Assembly (NCBI RefSeq): GCF_001969265.1
Contig: NZ_CP019304.1
Span: 2,480,001 to 2,544,000, forward strand
Length of the DNA: 64,000 bases
Source of the DNA: Arthrobacter sp. QXT-31
GTDB taxonomy: Bacteria; Actinomycetota; Actinomycetes; Actinomycetales; Micrococcaceae
Direction of reading: 5' to 3'
Every line of letters starts with the position of its first letter. The first letter of the stretch is position 1. The translations under genes were made by a program, and so were the position numbers. A model generated the notes under the pieces. The model was given only the letters and a program-made list of their open reading frames with translations, was not told the origin of the DNA and did no database searches. This document shows, piece after piece, positions 1-9,296 of the stretch.

Positions 1-1008
1 CATGGCTTCGCGGGCCTGCGGGTCGGGCAGGCCGATGGGGATCACGTAGTCGAACCGCCCGTGCCGCAGGAAGGCGGAGTCGAGCGCGCGGATGAAGTTG
101 GTGGCGCACACCAGCAGGCGGCCCGGCTGCTCGCGGAAGGCCGGGATGATCTTGAGCAGTTCGTTGGTGACGCCCTGCAGCGGCGAGGGCGGGTCGCCGG
201 CGCGCTGGGACGCGATCTCCTCCACCTCGTCGATGAACACCACCGCGTGCTCGAGTTCCGAGATCTCCAGGAAGGTCTCCCGCAGCGCGCCGGCCAGGCC
301 CTTGGGGTCCGAGGCCAGCCGGGACGGAAAGACCTCCACGAACGGCCACTCCAGCCGGGAGGCGATGGCCTTGGCGAACGTGGTCTTGCCCGTGCCCGGC
401 GGCCCGAACAGCACCACGGCCCGCGGCGGCACCACACCGAATTCGTCGGCGAGGTCGGCCTCGGCCAGCGGCAGGACCAGGCGGCGCTCCAGCAGCTCCT
501 TCTCACGGCGCATGCCGGCCACGTTCTCCCACAGGTTCCGGGCGAGGATGCGGCCGCCCAGCTGGCCCAGGGGCTCGAGTTCCTGGCGCTGCACGGGGAT
601 GGTGCGCTCGAAATAGCGCAGGTTCTTCTTGAGCACGAAGCCGCGGCTCAGGAAGGCCTCCACCCTGGTCTCCAGCTCGGGCATCAGGGCGGAAAGCTTG
701 TTCAGCCCGTGCGGGGCCATCCGGTTTTCGACGGCGGCCAGCAGCGAGGTGCCGATGCCCCGGCCGCGGAACTCGGGCAGCGTGGCCAGGAAGACGATCC
801 AGCCCTGGTCATGCGCGGCACGGCCGACGGCGGCGCCCACCACCTGCTCGCCCTGCACCGCGACCACGGCGTGGTCCTTTTCGCAGGAGGCCAGCACCTC
901 CGAGAGCGCATACACAGGCTCGACGTTGGTGGCCTTCAGCGACTCCCAGAGGTGCAGGATGCCGTCCAGGTCCGCGGAGTGGAAGTCCCGGATCCGCCAG
1001 TTGGTCAT
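1..1008 (-). CDS. GNAT acetyltransferase-AAA+ ATPase fusion, 3' end cut by window
   Basis: Seen: 336 codons run from ATG at 1008 (RBS GGGAG upstream) to the window edge without a stop. Residues 1-135 form a GNAT fold with the acetyl-CoA loop RGRGIG (81-86). A helical linker (140-185) leads to an AAA+ module: Walker A GPPGTGKTT (202-210), Walker B VVFIDE (256-261), sensor-1 region LLVCATN (298-304) and an arginine-finger-like LRHGRFD (314-320). Known: GNAT domains acetylate amines or lysines; AAA+ modules of this FtsH/spastin-like type remodel proteins. Inference: a soluble ATPase whose acetyltransferase half recognises or modifies a client. The C-terminus is missing, so length cannot be judged. 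Transcribed alone or behind the stress-protein gene, which ends 124 nt upstream. Domain calls are firm; function is unknown. Confidence 0.85.
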   Translation of the reverse strand, partial: MTNWRIRDFHSADLDGILHLWESLKATNVEPVYALSEVLASCEKDHAVVAVQGEQVVGAAVGRAAHDQGWIVFLATLPEFRGRGIGTSLLAAVENRMAPHGLNKLSALMPELETRVEAFLSRGFVLKKNLRYFERTIPVQRQELEPLGQLGGRILARNLWENVAGMRREKELLERRLVLPLAEADLADEFGVVPPRAVVLFGPPGTGKTTFAKAIASRLEWPFVEVFPSRLASDPKGLAGALRETFLEISELEHAVVFIDEVEEIASQRAGDPPSPLQGVTNELLKIIPAFREQPGRLLVCATNFIRALDSAFLRHGRFDYVIPIGLPDPQAREAM

Positions 1009-1132
1009 GAGGTATCTCCCGTGGTTCGACGTTGAGCCATTTTTGAGCTGCCTGGTTTTCGGGCTGCTCAGCCGAGCATAGGCGATGGCACGCCGGCACG
1101 GGGTTGCAGGTGCGTTGCGTTACGGGGACGCG

Positions 1133-1657
1133 TCAGCGTGTGGCCGCGTCTGTTGTTGTGCCGTGCGCCATGCCTTTATTGGCATCCTTGGAGGCGGCGC
1201 CCCTGCGGAAATGGTGGGTACGGTGGTGGTCATCCTTGGTGTGCACCACCAGGACCGGGCACTCGGCATGTGCCACGCAGGCGGTGCTTACCGAGCCCAG
1301 ATGCAGCCCCATGAACCCGCCATGGCCGCGGCGCCCCACCACCAGCATCGCCGCGCCGGCCGCCGCCTCCACCAGAGTCGCCGGGGCCGGGCCGCGCACC
1401 AGTTCACTGGTCAGCGTTTCAGGGACATCCGGCCCGTACGCCTTCTCGAGGGACTCGGCAAGGACCTTGGCCGCCGAGGCCTCGAACGCCTCGAAATCCG
1501 GCGGGATGTACCCGGCATACATTTCCGGGAAGTGCCAGCAGGCCACGGCATGGACATGGGCGCCCAGGCCGGGTGCCAGCCGGGCCGCCAGACGGAGGGC
1601 CTCCACCGAGGAGTCCGAACCGTCCACGCCAACAACCACTTTGCCTTCAGCATCCAT
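1133..1657 (-). CDS. universal stress protein (UspA family)
   Basis: 174 residues from ATG at 1657, chosen because AAAGGAGA sits 7 nt upstream; an ATG 21 nt further up has no RBS. The N-terminus reads VVVGVDGSDSSVEAL, the first strand and Asp of the Usp fold. Residues around VVGRRGHGGFMGLHLGSVS match the G-x2-G-x9-G-S/T ATP-binding motif of the MJ0577 class, followed by CPVLVVHT. A single Usp domain (about 1-140) is followed by a short His-rich tail (DDHHRTHHFRR). Cytosolic; family members bind ATP and help survival in stasis or hypoxia, but the client is unknown. The leader carries three TTGCAAAG repeats, the last merging into the RBS. Neighbours are a GNAT-AAA+ gene and an MBL-rhodanese gene on the same strand. 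Confidence 0.93.
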   Translation of the reverse strand: MDAEGKVVVGVDGSDSSVEALRLAARLAPGLGAHVHAVACWHFPEMYAGYIPPDFEAFEASAAKVLAESLEKAYGPDVPETLTSELVRGPAPATLVEAAAGAAMLVVGRRGHGGFMGLHLGSVSTACVAHAECPVLVVHTKDDHHRTHHFRRGAASKDANKGMAHGTTTDAATR

Positions 1658-1667
1658 CGTTGTTCTC

Positions 1668-1704
1668 CTTTGCAACATCGACTTTGCAACACTGGACTTT
1701 GCAA
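1668..1704 (-). repeat. three TTGCAAAG repeats in the usp leader
   Basis: On the minus strand the octamer TTGCAAAG occurs at 1704-1697, 1689-1682 and 1675-1668, spaced 15 and 14 nt. The last copy runs into GGAG, so it forms part of the ribosome binding site of the stress-protein gene. It could be a translational or regulator-binding repeat or a chance slippage product. Confidence 0.6.
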
Positions 1705-1738
1705 TCTGGGCCGGACGCCCCGGTTACGGATAGCGCGG

Positions 1739-3109
1739 TTACCTCCGCTGCAGCGGCTGCATCTGCAATGCGACGCCGGCGGCCGCGGCGTCCCGGAACA
1801 GGGCATCGATCTGCACCACGTCCCGGCCTGCCCGCTGCAGCAGGCTGGCCGCCACGCCGGCACGGTAGCCGCTGGCGCAGTGCACCCAAAGGCGGCCATC
1901 GGGCAGGTCGCCAAGGCGGTCCAGCAGTTCGTGCAGCGGGACGTTTATGGCACCGGCGAGGTGGGACTTGGTGAACTCGTCTTCACGTCGGACGTCAAGG
2001 ATGATGTCGCCGTCGGGCTTTTCATGGACGACGGCGGGCCAGCCGGCCCGGGGATAGGAGGCAACCGGAGCGCGCGGGGCGAGCTCGCGGGGTTCTGTTC
2101 CCACCGCGGCATCAGGACGGTCGATGCCGATGCGGGAAAGGTCCCGCACTGCGTTTTGCAGGTCTTCGCGGTCACCAACGAGCGTCAGCTTCTCGCCCCA
2201 CGGCAGGACCCAGCCTAGGTAGGAGCTGAAGCTCCCGCCCGAGCCGTACTCGAAGCTGACGGTGCCCTGCAGGTGGTTGCTGGCGAACAGCATGCGGTGG
2301 CGCAGGTCAACCACCCACTCGCCCCTGGCCAGCCGGTCCGTCAGTTCCTCGGCGCCGAGTGACTCCGGCAGGCTGAGGTCAGCCGGCTCGGGGCCGGTCA
2401 TGTTGATGGGGGCCATGTGCGCGTAATAGGACGGGTAGGCGGACAGATTGGCCATGAGCTCCGCCGCGAAGTGCTCCGGATCGGGGTCCGTCAGTGCGTG
2501 GTTGGCTGTCCGCTGCTCCGCGATGGTTGAGGCATCCGCGCGGGCGGCCGGCCCGATCGAACAGAACGAGCCGAACCCGTGGGTGGGGTAGAGTGCGGCA
2601 TCGGGGCCGGCTTCTTCCGCGAGCCGGTGCACGGAAGCGTACTGGTCCCGTGTCAGGCCGGGGGTGTCTCCGGGGCCGAGGAGATCGGTGCGCCCCACGG
2701 AACCGAAGAGCAGGCTCCCGCCGGAGAACACTGCACGGGCACGTCCATCCGTGACGATGTAGGACAGGTGCGTGTGGGTGTGTCCCGGAGTTGCCACGGC
2801 CCGGAGCGTGAGCCCGCCGATCTGCACTTCCTGCCCGTCCGCCACGGGTTCCCGTTCATAGCCCACCGGATCAGCGGCGTTCACCAGATACTTGGCGCCG
2901 TGGGCGCGCGCGAGGATCAGGCCGCCGGTGAGGTAGTCGTTGTGGACGTGGGTTTCGGCCACGTGGGTGATCTGCACCCCGGCCTTCCGTGCGGCCTCCT
3001 CGATGCGGTCCGTGTCCCGCTGGGCATCAACCACCAGCCCCACGCGGCCGTCGTGGACCAGGTAGCTGCGGTCCCCTAGCTGCGGGGTTTCGATGACGAC
3101 GACGTCCAT
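1739..3109 (-). CDS. MBL-fold hydrolase with two rhodanese domains (persulfide dioxygenase-like)
   Basis: 456 residues from ATG at 3109; the frame stays open upstream but the MDVVVIETPQ start fits the family. Residues 1-235 are a metallo-beta-lactamase fold with ETHVHNDY (H54, H56, D58 metal ligands), ATPGHTHTH and YPTHGFGSFC. Residues about 260-345 form a degenerate rhodanese domain without a catalytic Cys; about 365-456 a second one with CASGYRAG and catalytic Cys411. Known: ETHE1/CstB-like proteins oxidise glutathione persulfide to sulfite with a non-haem iron, and the rhodanese domain moves sulfane sulfur. Inference: cytosolic sulfide/persulfide detoxification. Neighbours give no sulfur operon: a stress protein downstream, an oxidase upstream. 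Substrate not proven. Confidence 0.88.
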   Translation of the reverse strand: MDVVVIETPQLGDRSYLVHDGRVGLVVDAQRDTDRIEEAARKAGVQITHVAETHVHNDYLTGGLILARAHGAKYLVNAADPVGYEREPVADGQEVQIGGLTLRAVATPGHTHTHLSYIVTDGRARAVFSGGSLLFGSVGRTDLLGPGDTPGLTRDQYASVHRLAEEAGPDAALYPTHGFGSFCSIGPAARADASTIAEQRTANHALTDPDPEHFAAELMANLSAYPSYYAHMAPINMTGPEPADLSLPESLGAEELTDRLARGEWVVDLRHRMLFASNHLQGTVSFEYGSGGSFSSYLGWVLPWGEKLTLVGDREDLQNAVRDLSRIGIDRPDAAVGTEPRELAPRAPVASYPRAGWPAVVHEKPDGDIILDVRREDEFTKSHLAGAINVPLHELLDRLGDLPDGRLWVHCASGYRAGVAASLLQRAGRDVVQIDALFRDAAAAGVALQMQPLQRR

Positions 3110-3337
3110 TGATCCGGCCCTTCGATGCACCGGAGCGGCACCGCCCACCGCGGGCCACACCCCGGATGCCTCAATGGTAGGCCGATTGGGATCAGATGTA
3201 GCCCGCTGAACTTGAGTTCCCGGCATTTCTGCGCCGCTTTCCCGGTGGGGCTGGCTGCCGGGCCGGGCCGCGGCGTCGGCGTCCTCAGGGAGAGGAAAGC
3301 GGTGCAGAAGAGGCCGGTTATGCGGGCTGTCACAGGG

Positions 3338-4717
3338 TCAGCCGGCTGCTGGTTTGATGTTTTGGTTGACGTGGAACAGGTTGCCGGGGTCGTATTTGGC
3401 CTTCACCTGGGCCAGCCGGGCGTAGTTTCCCGCATAGTTGTCCTCGATGTGGGGCTGGTCGTCGGCATCGAGAAAGTTCACGTAGCCCGCGCCGGCACCA
3501 TGGGCGTGGAGTTCACTGTGGTAGTCCCGCACCCACTTCGTATTCGCTTCGTTGTCGGCGGGGTCCTCCCACATGCCGGCGATGGCCACTGCGAAGTTGA
3601 CGTCCCTGTACGGGAAAGCCGTCTCATCCCGGCCAACCCGCTGGACGGCCCCATTAATCGGGTAGTAGTGGTTGGCCGTCTGGACGCTTGGAATGGCCCT
3701 TGCGAACTTCTCGGCAACGCGGATGGCGTCATCATTGAGCTGCGGCAGGAACTCTGCTTTCCAGTAGGCCTGCAGGCCCTTGGGAAGCATCGGGTCGAAA
3801 AGTGTGTTGAGGACCGTGTAGGGAAGCGGTCCCACGAAAGAGCCGGCAACGGGCGCTATCTCGAGGAACTTCTGCCAGTGGCGCTCGCCCTCGTCATGGG
3901 GGCCGGTCCAGCCGCCCACCAGGACCACCACGGGCTTTCCGTGATACTCCTCCGGCAAGAACGGGACGGGTGGCCCCTGGTGGAAGCCCAGGAACACGCC
4001 CATGTCCTCAGGTGCCGTGGCGATGTACTCCCGGTAAAACCGGGCCACAGTGTCCGCATGCTCCAGCAGGTAGATGATCACGCCGCCGTAGAGAAGATCT
4101 ACGGGATGCAGGTTGAACTCAAGCGAAGTCACGACGCCGAAGTTGCCGGTCCCGCCGCGAAGCGCCCAGAAGAGGTCCTCATTTTCCCTTGCGCTGGCGA
4201 CCACGAAGTTCCCGTCGGCTGTCACAACGTCAGCCGACCTGAGGTTGTCGCACGACAGGCCGTACTTCCGGGCAAGGTACCCGATCCCTCCGCCCAGGGT
4301 AAGCCCTGCAACGCCGGTCGATCCGATGATGCCGCCCGTGGTGGCCATGCCGAAGGCGCTTGTTGCATGGTTGAAGTCCGCCCATGTCGTTCCGGCTTCG
4401 GCCCGTGCCGTGGACGTGGCAGGGTCCACGCGCACTCCTCGGCAGCCGGCAAAGTCGAGGACGAGGCCGCCGTCGCAGGTCCCAAACCCGGGCGCACTGT
4501 GGCCGCCGCCGCGCAGTGCCAGGTCCAAGCCTTGGTCACGCGCGAAATTCACGCCGGCAATGACGTCCGCTACTTGCGACACGCGTAGGATCGCCGCAGG
4601 GCGTTTGTCGATCGTTCCGTTGTAGACAGCCCTGGCGTCGTCGTAGTCTGCCTGGTCAGTCGTGATGACTTGGCCCCGCACTTTCTCCTGCAGGGTTTGG
4701 AAGGAGCTGCTGTCCAT
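3338..4717 (-). CDS. FAD-linked oxidase, berberine-bridge-enzyme type
   Basis: 459 residues from ATG at 4717 with GGAG about 8 nt upstream; the frame extends 75 codons further but that part is Pro/His-rich and unsupported. Residues 35-205 are a PCMH FAD-binding domain with RGGGHSAPG, whose His73 is the expected covalent flavin site. The position of the second (cysteinyl) link in bicovalent members reads GIIGSTGVAG and has no Cys, so flavin is probably held by His only. LGGGIGYLARKYG follows. The C-terminus has the BBE motif NYARLAQVKAKYDP. Known: such enzymes oxidise sugars, alkaloids or other alcohols with O2. No signal peptide is seen. Substrate unknown; it appears to be a single-gene unit. 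Confidence 0.9.
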   Translation of the reverse strand: MDSSSFQTLQEKVRGQVITTDQADYDDARAVYNGTIDKRPAAILRVSQVADVIAGVNFARDQGLDLALRGGGHSAPGFGTCDGGLVLDFAGCRGVRVDPATSTARAEAGTTWADFNHATSAFGMATTGGIIGSTGVAGLTLGGGIGYLARKYGLSCDNLRSADVVTADGNFVVASARENEDLFWALRGGTGNFGVVTSLEFNLHPVDLLYGGVIIYLLEHADTVARFYREYIATAPEDMGVFLGFHQGPPVPFLPEEYHGKPVVVLVGGWTGPHDEGERHWQKFLEIAPVAGSFVGPLPYTVLNTLFDPMLPKGLQAYWKAEFLPQLNDDAIRVAEKFARAIPSVQTANHYYPINGAVQRVGRDETAFPYRDVNFAVAIAGMWEDPADNEANTKWVRDYHSELHAHGAGAGYVNFLDADDQPHIEDNYAGNYARLAQVKAKYDPGNLFHVNQNIKPAAG

Positions 4718-5123
4718 GGGGTACTCCGATTCATCCGGGGCGCTGGTCCCGGGACCTGGTACGCAGCCGGGGTGCGGCGGCGCACGGTTGCTGTGATTGC
4801 AGCCGGTGTGGGCGGGCATCATGCAGGGGTAACGGCCAGGACGGTGGCCGTCCACACCGGCAGAGACCGGATGCACCTTGGCAGGCGGCAACGTCGCGCG
4901 GTCTGCCGTGGCGTGATTCGGATACGGGGCTGATGCCCGCATCGACGGGTGATGGGCGGGCGGCCCAAAGGGTTACAGCATGGCCAGTAAGGTACTCCTG
5001 CCCCAAACAGCGGTCAACATCCGAAACCAAACGGCTTAAGCGCGAACGGACACTTGTGGCCCTTCGGGTTGGGGCCACAAGTGTCCGTTCGCGCTATGTT
5101 GCTGGGAGGTGCTGCCTCGCGGG
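4718..5123. other. intergenic region with promoter space and palindrome
   Basis: 406 nt between the ansP stop and the start of the oxidase gene, both on the minus strand. It holds the perfect palindrome at 5039-5095 and the leader of the oxidase. Short open frames here show no RBS or family resemblance; one on the plus strand merely translates the palindrome. No RNA gene seen. Confidence 0.6.
5039..5095. repeat. dispersed palindromic repeat, copy A (perfect hairpin)
   Basis: Two 24-nt arms (5039-5062 and 5072-5095) are exact reverse complements around a 9-nt loop. The arm core is CGAACGGACACTTGTGG. It lies 29 nt after the ansP stop, so it could end that transcript, but no U-tract follows. 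Related copies lie inside the two iron-permease genes at 55075-55139 and 56173-56236, so it belongs to a repeat family and is not merely a local terminator. Confidence 0.9.
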
Positions 5124-6641
5124 TTAGATCCGGTCCGCGCCGCCCGGGCCCGGCCGGTTGGCGACCACGGGGGACATGCCGGTGAAACCTTCACGGGCCT
5201 CGGCGATCTCGTGGATCCGCTTGCGGCAGGCGTACCAGCCGGCCACCATGAGCGCGATGGCGATGAGCGTGACCACGAGGGTCAGCGGCGAGTCGATGAA
5301 GACCATGACCAGCACGCCGACCAGGAACAGCAGGGACAGGTAGCCGGTGTAGGGCGCACCGAACATCCGGAAGGAAGGGCGCTTGAGCCAGCCCTTGTCC
5401 GCCCAGCGCTTGAGCTGGAGCTGGCACAGGACGATGGTGGCCCAGGTGACAATGATGCCTACGGAGGCGATGTTCAGGACGATCTCGAAGGCCTGGGACG
5501 GGACGAGGTAGTTCAGCGGAACGCCCAGCAGGGAGACGCCGGCGGTGATGGCGATGCCGCCGTAGGGGACGCCGGCCTTGTTCATGCGCTGGGCGAACTT
5601 CGGGGCGGAGCCGGCCACGGACATGGAACGCAGGATCCGGCCGGTGGAGTAAAGGCCGGCGTTGAGCGAGGACAGGGCCGCGGTGAGGACCACGAGGTTC
5701 ATGATGACGTCCACGCCCTGGATGCCGATGGAGCCGAAGAACGTCACGAAGGGGCTGACACCCTTTTCGTAGGACGTGTAGGGCAGGAGCAGGGCCAGCA
5801 GGATGACGGAGCCGACGTAGAACACGGCGATCCGGAAGACCACGGAGTTGATGGCCTTGGGCATGATCTTTTCCGGGTTTTCGGTTTCGCCGGCGGCGGT
5901 GCCGACGAGTTCAATGGACGCGTAGGCGAACAGGACGCCCTGCATCAGGATGATCATGGGCAGCAGGCCGTTGGGGAAGATGCCGCCGTTGTCGGTGATG
6001 AGGCTGAAGCCCACCTCCTGGCCGGCCACCGGGGTACCGAAGATGACGAAGTAGGTGCCAACGATCAGGAACGCGACCAGTGCGGCGACCTTGATCAGGG
6101 CGAACCAGAATTCAAGCTCGCCGAAGACCTTGACCGAGACAAGGTTCAGTGCAAGCACCACGACGAGCGCGATCAGCGCCCAGGCCCACTGCGGCACCGC
6201 GCCGATCCAGGGGACGTAGTTGCCGAAGAAGTTCATGTACAGCGCTGCGGCGGTGATGTCCACGATGGTGGTGGTGGCCCAGTTGATCCAGTAGAACCAG
6301 CCGGAGACGAAGGCCGCCTTCTCGCCGAAGAACTCGCGGGCGTAGGAGACGAACGAGCCCGACGACGGGCGGTGCAGCACCAGTTCACCGAGGGCACGGA
6401 GGATGAGGAAGGCGAAGAAACCGCAGACGGCGTACGCGATGACCAGGGACGGTCCGGCGGCGTTGAGCCGGCCGCCGGCGCCGAGGAACAGCCCTGTTCC
6501 GATCGCACCGCCGATGGCGATCATCTGGATCTGCCGCGGCTTCAGGCTTTTGTGGTAGCCCTTGTCTTCGGCATGGAGAAGGGTCTCAGTGGCATGCGCC
6601 TGGGCCGGGACCGTATGGTCCGTGATGGGTTGGTTACTCAT
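5124..6641 (-). CDS. ansP: L-asparagine permease (APC superfamily)
   Basis: 505 residues from ATG at 6641 with AAAGGA 6 nt upstream. The N-terminal tail [20 protein letters not shown] is the classic amino-acid permease entry (AAT family) into TM1; about twelve hydrophobic segments follow, with [13 protein letters not shown] after TM2 and the [13 protein letters not shown] loop typical of AnsP/GabP/LysP-type proteins. Inner-membrane proton-coupled amino-acid uptake is the family role. Asparagine is inferred from context: the gene is last in a minus-strand run behind a FadR regulator, an asparaginase and an aspartase, 94 nt after the aspartase stop. Aspartate or another amide is possible. Confidence 0.88.
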   Translation of the reverse strand: MSNQPITDHTVPAQAHATETLLHAEDKGYHKSLKPRQIQMIAIGGAIGTGLFLGAGGRLNAAGPSLVIAYAVCGFFAFLILRALGELVLHRPSSGSFVSYAREFFGEKAAFVSGWFYWINWATTTIVDITAAALYMNFFGNYVPWIGAVPQWAWALIALVVVLALNLVSVKVFGELEFWFALIKVAALVAFLIVGTYFVIFGTPVAGQEVGFSLITDNGGIFPNGLLPMIILMQGVLFAYASIELVGTAAGETENPEKIMPKAINSVVFRIAVFYVGSVILLALLLPYTSYEKGVSPFVTFFGSIGIQGVDVIMNLVVLTAALSSLNAGLYSTGRILRSMSVAGSAPKFAQRMNKAGVPYGGIAITAGVSLLGVPLNYLVPSQAFEIVLNIASVGIIVTWATIVLCQLQLKRWADKGWLKRPSFRMFGAPYTGYLSLLFLVGVLVMVFIDSPLTLVVTLIAIALMVAGWYACRKRIHEIAEAREGFTGMSPVVANRPGPGGADRI

Positions 6642-6735
6642 GGGGGTCCTTTGATTTCCTGTTGGGGGAGGAAGACTGGGCCCACAACCGCCGGGTTCCC
6701 TGACCGAGCTTGCGAGGTTAGGGGGCGGGTGGGGA

Positions 6736-8169
6736 CTACTTGCTGAGGTTGGCAAGGCGTTCGGGGCTCAGGAGCTCCTGCAGCTGGGTTTCGGTGAGCA
6801 GGCCGTGTTCCAGGACCAGCTCGGCCACGCCGCGGCCGGTGGCCAGGGCTTCCTGCGCGATGGCGGTGGCGGTGGCGTAGCCCAGGTGCGGGTTGAGCGC
6901 GGTCACCAGGCCGATCGACTGTTCCACGGTGAGGCGGAGCCGTTCGGTGTTGGCGGTGATGCCGGTGACGCAGCGGGCCGTAAGCGTGCGGCAGGCCGCC
7001 TCGAGGTGCGAGATGCTCTTGTGCAGGCTGTGCACGATGACCGGTTCGAAGGCGTTGAGCTGGAGCTGGCCCGCCTCGGCGGCCATGGTGATGGTGACGT
7101 CGTTGCCGATGACCTCGTAGGCCACCTGGCTGACCACTTCCGGGATCACCGGGTTGATCTTGCCGGGCATGATGGAGGAGCCGGACTGGACGGCGGGCAG
7201 GTTGATCTCGCCGAGGCCGGCGCGCGGTCCGGAGGACAGCAGGCGGAGGTCGTTGCAGATCTTGGACAGCTTGACGGCCACGCGCTTGAGCACGCCGGAG
7301 AGGTGGACGAACGCGCCCACGTCCTGGGTGGCCTCGATGAGGTCGACGGCGGTGACCAGCGGCAGCCCGGTGATCTCGGCAAGGTGGCGGCAGGCGGCCT
7401 CCGCATAGCCGGCAGGGGCATTGAGCCCGGTGCCGATCGCGGTGGCGCCGAGGTTGATCTCGTGGATGAGCAGGTCCGCTTCTGCCAGCCGCTGCCGGTC
7501 CTCGCCGATGGTGACGGCGTAGGTGCCGAATTCCTGGCCCAGGGTCATGGGAACGGCATCCTGGAGCTGGGTGCGGCCCATTTTCACCACGGTCCGGAAC
7601 TCCATGGCCTTTTCCGCGAACGCCTCCTCGAGTTCCGCCAGCGCTGAGAGCAGCTCGCGGGCGGCGAAGATCGTGCCGAGTTTCACCGCTGTGGGGTAGA
7701 CGTCGTTGGTGGACTGGCTGAGGTTCACGTGGTCGTTGGGGTGCAGCCGCGCGTAGTCGCCCTTGGGGTGGCCCAGGATTTCCAGGGCGCGGTTGGCGAT
7801 GACCTCGTTGGCGTTCATGTTCGACGACGTTCCGGCCCCGCCCTGGATCACGTCCACGACGAACTGCTCGCTGAGTTCGCCGTTCATCACATCGGTGCAG
7901 GCCTGTTCGATGGCGGCGGCGCGTTCGGCGTCCAGCAGCCCGAGTTCCAGGTTGGTCCGGGCGGCCGCGAGCTTCACGGCGGCAAGGCCGCGGACCAGGT
8001 GCATGTTAGTGGAGAGCGGCTGGCCCGTGATGGGGAAGTTTTCCACCGCGCGGAGGGTGTGCACGCCCCAGTAGGCGCTGGCGGGAATGTCGCGGTCACC
8101 GAGCAGGTCGTGCTCGGAACGCGTGCCGGACAGGGGTGGGGCATCCGGCAGGGTCTGGGTTTCGGTCAT
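6736..8169 (-). CDS. aspA: aspartate ammonia-lyase (aspartase)
   Basis: 477 residues, full length for the fumarase/aspartase superfamily, from ATG at 8169 with AAGGACT 5-6 nt upstream. Signature [11 protein letters not shown] carries the catalytic Ser loop; other conserved blocks are [25 protein letters not shown] and [17 protein letters not shown]. It deaminates L-aspartate reversibly to fumarate plus ammonia, as a cytosolic tetramer. Fumarase is the main alternative, but the [15 protein letters not shown] block and the 8-nt gap to the asparaginase gene upstream favour aspartase. It links asparaginase output to the TCA cycle and is cotranscribed with asparaginase and ansP under the FadR-type regulator at 9297-10037. 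Confidence 0.94.
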   Translation of the reverse strand: MTETQTLPDAPPLSGTRSEHDLLGDRDIPASAYWGVHTLRAVENFPITGQPLSTNMHLVRGLAAVKLAAARTNLELGLLDAERAAAIEQACTDVMNGELSEQFVVDVIQGGAGTSSNMNANEVIANRALEILGHPKGDYARLHPNDHVNLSQSTNDVYPTAVKLGTIFAARELLSALAELEEAFAEKAMEFRTVVKMGRTQLQDAVPMTLGQEFGTYAVTIGEDRQRLAEADLLIHEINLGATAIGTGLNAPAGYAEAACRHLAEITGLPLVTAVDLIEATQDVGAFVHLSGVLKRVAVKLSKICNDLRLLSSGPRAGLGEINLPAVQSGSSIMPGKINPVIPEVVSQVAYEVIGNDVTITMAAEAGQLQLNAFEPVIVHSLHKSISHLEAACRTLTARCVTGITANTERLRLTVEQSIGLVTALNPHLGYATATAIAQEALATGRGVAELVLEHGLLTETQLQELLSPERLANLSK

Positions 8170-8177
8170 GTGAGTCC

Positions 8178-9263
8178 TTAAAGAACGTCGTCGGTCGGGG
8201 ACAGGAAGGGAAAATCTGCGGCCTGCAGCAGGCCCACGGGGCGGCCACCGCCCAGGACCGCTCCGGTGGCGATGCCCGCAAGGGCGGAGGTGTCGACGTC
8301 GAGCGCCTCCAGCGCGCGGACGGTGACGGGCATCCGGGCCCGGTCACCGCCGTCGGAAATCTTGACGGCGACGGCGCGGCCGTCCGGCAGGCCCACCAGC
8401 TGGATGCCTTCGAAGCCGTCCTTGGCCAGCGCGCCGGGCAGGAGGCGCATCAGCTCCGTGACGTCGCGGCCCTCGCCGGCCACCATCTCCGGGTGGCGGC
8501 GCATGGAATGCGCGACGGCGGCTTCCGGGCTTTCGGCGGCGGCTGCACCGCCGTCGAACATTCCGTCCGGCAGGTCGGCGGAGGCGAGGCGGCCGAAGGC
8601 GCGGGCCATGCCCGCAAGAGTCAGGGCGAACAGGGGGGTGCCGCAGCCGTCGGTGCTGATGCCGGCAGGCTCCTCGCCGGTGAGTTCCGTGACGGTTTCG
8701 GCGACGAGCTGTTGCAGCGGGTGGGACGGGTCGAGGTAGCCCTGCACCGGCCAGCCGTTGATGACGCAGGTGGCGGCCATGGCGGCGTGTTTGCCGGAGC
8801 AGTTCTGTGCCAGCTGGGTGGGCCGTCCGCCGCCGCGCAGCCACTCCTCGCGTTCGCGGACGCCGTAGGGGAGGTCGGTGCTGTTTTCGAGGGCCGCGGG
8901 GGTGAGCCCGTGGAGTTCCAGGATGCGGCTGGCGCCGTCGAGGTGCCGGGCCGCACCGGAGTGGCTGGCCGCGGTGAGGGCCAGCAGGTCGGCGGGCAGG
9001 TCCAGTCCGGCGCGGACCATGGCTACGGACTGCAGCGGCTTGAGGGAGGACCGGGGGTAGAACGGGGCACGGGGTTCGCCGGCGGAGAGCAGGGCGCGGC
9101 CGCCGGGCGCGGTGGCGACCAGGGAGCCGTAGTGCACGCTTTCGACCATGCCGTTCCGGGTCTGGAAGGCGAGGGGCTCGTGCTTCGGAAGACGTGCAGC
9201 GGAGGCTGCGGCATTTGCAGGCGCGGCCGATTGAGGGCTTGCGGGCATGGCGGGGGAGGGCAT
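8178..9263 (-). CDS. L-asparaginase, Rhizobium etli (AnsA/ReAV) type
   Basis: 361 residues from ATG at 9263 with AAGGACTCC directly upstream. It belongs to the thermolabile asparaginase family first known from R. etli (asparaginase_II, PF06089), unrelated to the E. coli enzymes. The expected motifs are present: YPRSSLKPLQS with the Ser/Lys pair, a central NCSGKHAAM block with the conserved Cys and Lys, STDGCGTPLFAL, and VKISDGGDR near the end. It hydrolyses L-asparagine to aspartate and ammonia in the cytosol; the alanine-rich first 25 residues look unstructured and not like a signal peptide. It is the first enzyme gene of the operon, 33 nt after the regulator, followed by aspA 8 nt later. 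Confidence 0.92.
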   Translation of the reverse strand: MPSPAMPASPQSAAPANAAASAARLPKHEPLAFQTRNGMVESVHYGSLVATAPGGRALLSAGEPRAPFYPRSSLKPLQSVAMVRAGLDLPADLLALTAASHSGAARHLDGASRILELHGLTPAALENSTDLPYGVREREEWLRGGGRPTQLAQNCSGKHAAMAATCVINGWPVQGYLDPSHPLQQLVAETVTELTGEEPAGISTDGCGTPLFALTLAGMARAFGRLASADLPDGMFDGGAAAAESPEAAVAHSMRRHPEMVAGEGRDVTELMRLLPGALAKDGFEGIQLVGLPDGRAVAVKISDGGDRARMPVTVRALEALDVDTSALAGIATGAVLGGGRPVGLLQAADFPFLSPTDDVL

Positions 9264-9296
9264 GGAGTCCTTGGGTGGTGGGTTTGCTGCTGGCGT

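Noticed and set aside
2579..4588. Plus-strand open frames opposite the MBL-rhodanese and FAD-oxidase genes
   Set aside because: Antisense shadows caused by high GC; the minus-strand genes have full motifs.
4933..5127. Short plus-strand frame reading KRERTLVALRV
   Set aside because: It resembles the permease tails only because both translate the same palindromic repeat; no RBS.
5109..6746. Long plus-strand open frame opposite ansP
   Set aside because: Translation is a Gly/Asp/His-rich shadow of a strong membrane-transporter gene and has no RBS or family match.
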